64,000 bases of DNA from Lewinellaceae bacterium (GTDB lineage Bacteria > Bacteroidota > Bacteroidia > Chitinophagales > Saprospiraceae). The stretch lies in NCBI GenBank assembly GCA_020636315.1, contig JACJYA010000004.1, positions 1-64,000 of the forward strand, read 5' to 3'. Shown piece after piece: positions 62,098 through 64,000 of the stretch. Numbering within the stretch: position 1 is the stretch's first letter; every line of letters begins with the position of its first letter. A program made the translations under genes and the position numbers. Below the pieces are notes generated by a model, which did not search any database, was not told where the DNA came from, and worked only from the letters and a program-made list of their open reading frames with translations.

Positions 62098-63825
62098 ATG
62101 AAATGTTTCCTTCCCGCCCTCGTTTTTTTGTCCGTCTTTATATCTCTCGGAGCACAGCAAGGGCTGCCATCAACGGAAGTAAAGCCGGTGAAGGGAGACG
62201 CGCCATCGGAAATTCTCTGCCATATCCCTATGCCTCCTCCTCCGCCCGTGCGCACCATGGCCGAATGGGAAGAAGTGCAGGCAATAGTGATCGCCTGGCG
62301 CTTTCCGTATTCCAACGTGCTGAAAGAAGTAGTCCGATACAGCCAGGAAGAGTGTAAGGTCTTCATCATTACCAAAGAACGGGAACTGGTGGACACCTTT
62401 CTGCACATAGAGAACATCCCCACTGACAATGTGGAATTCCTCGATATTGACTTCAACTCCATCTGGATCCGGGACTATGGGCCCTGGACCGTCTATCACA
62501 ACGATGTCGATAGCCTGATGATCGTGGACTGGATCTACGATGACCCCCTCCGGCCGGCCGACGACAGGACGCCCCCTCAGCTTGCTGACTACCTGGGCCT
62601 GCCCGTTTTTGAGGCCATCGAGCCACCATACGACTGGGTGCACGCCGGGGGCAACAACCTGCAGGACGGCATGGGGTCCCTCTTCTCTTCCGAGCTGGTC
62701 CTCGAAACCAACCCCGGCAAAACGTGGGAAGAAATAGAGGCCATCGCTCAGGCCTTCCTGGGGATAACGCCCGGCCGCTATTTCACTATGCCCGTTCTGC
62801 CCTTCGACTCCATCCACCACCTGGATATGCACATGCGGTTCATGGACGAAGAAACCATCCTTGTGGGGCAGTACCCGGAAGGGGCGGCCGACGGGCCGCA
62901 GATTGAAGAGAATGTGGCCTTTCTGCAGCAGCAGGCAACCGCCTTCGGCAACCCCTACCACATCGTACGCATCCCCATGCCGCCGGACGTGCTGGGCCGC
63001 TACCCGGACGAAGGAGGCTTCTACCGCACCTACACCAATGGGATCTTTGTGAATAAGACGTACCTGATGCCGGTTTACGAAGAACAGTATGACACCACCG
63101 CTCTGCGGATTTACCGTGAATTGCTGCCCGGATATAACATCGTGGGCATCGATTGTGACGAGACGGTCGATAACTTCGGCGCCATCCACTGCTTCACCAA
63201 GCTCATTGGCGTTCCCGATCCGCTTCGCATCGCCCACGCCAGGCTGCGCGATACGGAAAATACAACCTCTCCCTACCCGGTATCAGCCATCATCCAGCAC
63301 CGCAGTGGTATCGACAATGCCACCTTGTATTTTCGCACTGCGCCGGACGACCCCTACGCCTCCATTCCCATGGCATTGGAGGATGAACAGAGTGGCCTTT
63401 GGACGGCGGATATCCCCCCGCAGCCGCCCCATACCGAGGTGCAGTATTACATCCGCGCCAGTGCCCTCTCCGGCAAAGAGCAGGTGCGGCCCATGGTGGC
63501 GCCGGAGGGGTATTTCAGTTTCCGGGTACTGCCGCCCTCCGGGCTGGAGGAAGCTGCAGTGCCCGGCGAACCTCTGGAGCTGGAGGTTTTCCCCAACCCG
63601 GCGGGCAACCTGGCAACCCTGCGGTTCATCTCCCGGCAGGCGCAGCCGGTTTACATTGAACTGGCGAACCTGCGGGGGCAGGTGGTTTGGAGTGTTAGAG
63701 AGCAATTAACAGTTGGAATGAGAGAGGTAAAGCTGCCGGTGGGCCAGTTGCCCAATGGTGTATATCGTTTGTCAGTAATGCATGAGCGGGGCCGGATCAG
63801 CCGGGCGGTGGTGGTAGGAAAATGA
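62098..63825 (+). CDS. Secreted agmatine/peptidylarginine deiminase family protein with T9SS sorting domain
   Basis: Exported enzyme of 575 residues from the ATG at 62098 (signal MKCFLPALVFLSVFISLGAQ). The guanidino-deiminase core (PAD_porph family) follows: MAEWEEVQAIVIAWRF, the Asp-bearing FNSIWIRDYGPW, HAGGNN, HHLDMHMRFMDEETILVGQ with the catalytic His, and FGAIHCFTKLIGVP with the nucleophilic Cys in the same place as agmatine deiminase. A beta-sandwich and a T9SS type A sorting domain (ELEVFPNPAGNLATLRF) end the protein. Secreted Porphyromonas PPAD citrullinates proteins; here a role in nitrogen or arginine scavenging is equally possible. Confidence 0.88.
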   Translation: MKCFLPALVFLSVFISLGAQQGLPSTEVKPVKGDAPSEILCHIPMPPPPPVRTMAEWEEVQAIVIAWRFPYSNVLKEVVRYSQEECKVFIITKERELVDTFLHIENIPTDNVEFLDIDFNSIWIRDYGPWTVYHNDVDSLMIVDWIYDDPLRPADDRTPPQLADYLGLPVFEAIEPPYDWVHAGGNNLQDGMGSLFSSELVLETNPGKTWEEIEAIAQAFLGITPGRYFTMPVLPFDSIHHLDMHMRFMDEETILVGQYPEGAADGPQIEENVAFLQQQATAFGNPYHIVRIPMPPDVLGRYPDEGGFYRTYTNGIFVNKTYLMPVYEEQYDTTALRIYRELLPGYNIVGIDCDETVDNFGAIHCFTKLIGVPDPLRIAHARLRDTENTTSPYPVSAIIQHRSGIDNATLYFRTAPDDPYASIPMALEDEQSGLWTADIPPQPPHTEVQYYIRASALSGKEQVRPMVAPEGYFSFRVLPPSGLEEAAVPGEPLELEVFPNPAGNLATLRFISRQAQPVYIELANLRGQVVWSVREQLTVGMREVKLPVGQLPNGVYRLSVMHERGRISRAVVVGK

Positions 63826-63902
63826 GGGGGTTGAGCAGCAAAAAAACGTGTAGTCAGCGGAAAAAAACACTAAATTGGATATTTATTAAGAAGCCTTTGA
63901 TC

Positions 63903-64000
63903 ATGATTTCAAATATCATTACCATTTCTCCGGAAGTCCAAAGTGGAACTCCTGTTTTTGCAGGCACCAGGGTTCCTATTAAAATACTTTTTGACTATTT
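63903..64000 (+). CDS. DUF433-like antitoxin-type protein, 5' end only
   Basis: Thirty-two codons from an ATG at 63903 are inside the window; the rest is cut off. The visible protein has PEVQSGTPVFAGTRVPIKIL, the N-terminal core of DUF433 proteins, which resemble the VapB45-type antitoxins and often pair with a DUF5615/PIN-like toxin gene downstream. The partner, if any, lies beyond the window. The start codon is supported by the conserved reading frame. Confidence 0.75.
   Translation, partial: MISNIITISPEVQSGTPVFAGTRVPIKILFDY

Overview
The window looks like a chromosomal segment of a Bacteroidota bacterium, most probably a member of the Saprospiria (Lewinella, Haliscomenobacter or Phaeodactylibacter relatives). 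The pointers are a gliding-motility lipoprotein (GldH), two secreted proteins with C-terminal type IX secretion (T9SS) sorting domains, many lipoproteins, promoter -7 boxes of the Bacteroidota form TAnnTTTG, a carbamoyl-phosphate synthase large subunit without its regulatory domain, and a fairly GC-rich genome. No rRNA or tRNA gene, CRISPR array or transposase was seen. The assignment below family or order level is inference.

Layout. 0.1-9.7 kb: a Uma2-type protein, a ~2160-residue secreted adhesin-like protein (HYR/Ig-like repeats, dockerin-like and cohesin-like modules, T9SS signal), then a divergent pair made of a self-cleaving S24 repressor and a membrane-anchored glucosaminidase. 9.8-15.2 kb: acyl-CoA oxidase-like dehydrogenase, HtrA protease, mannose-6-phosphate isomerase, rhodanese. 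15.2-20.7 kb: pentose-phosphate operon tkt-tal-zwf, where tal carries a shortened phosphoglucose-isomerase tail. 20.8-24.8 kb: three membrane glycan-synthesis genes. 24.9-31.8 kb: two lipoproteins, carB and a large acidic protein with a CcbP-like C-terminus. 31.9-41.4 kb: oxidoreductase, multihaem-TPR lipoprotein, second Uma2 protein, and an operon encoding a P-loop ATPase, an MscS-like channel and a cation/proton antiporter; then a PIN-domain remnant and gldH. 41.5-46.8 kb: dnaJ-grpE, TlpA-like thioredoxin, flavin reductase, a small secreted protein and a third Uma2 protein. 46.9-52.9 kb: an amino-sugar locus (ROK kinase, MFS transporter, SIS protein, DUF5009 acyltransferase, GH9 hydrolase). 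53.2-60.7 kb: sugar nucleotidyltransferase and a TolC-MFP-RND efflux operon. 61.3-64.0 kb: a PD-(D/E)XK-like protein, a secreted arginine-deiminase-family enzyme and the start of a DUF433 gene cut by the window end.

The most unusual content is between the genes. At least ten intergenic gaps hold arrays of imperfect repeats phased at 8 bp, usually G-rich (GG.. or GTG..) on the left and C-rich on the right, so each could fold on itself. Several adjoin a ~90-bp element with inverted ends (ACTGTTCA / TGAACAGT), one copy of which is flanked by a perfect 9-bp direct repeat. A separate 217-bp element with perfect 10-bp inverted ends and a 7-bp target duplication sits 11 bp upstream of a nucleotidyltransferase start codon. 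The best candidate for a new protein system is the ATPase/MscS-like/antiporter operon at 36.1-40.6 kb.
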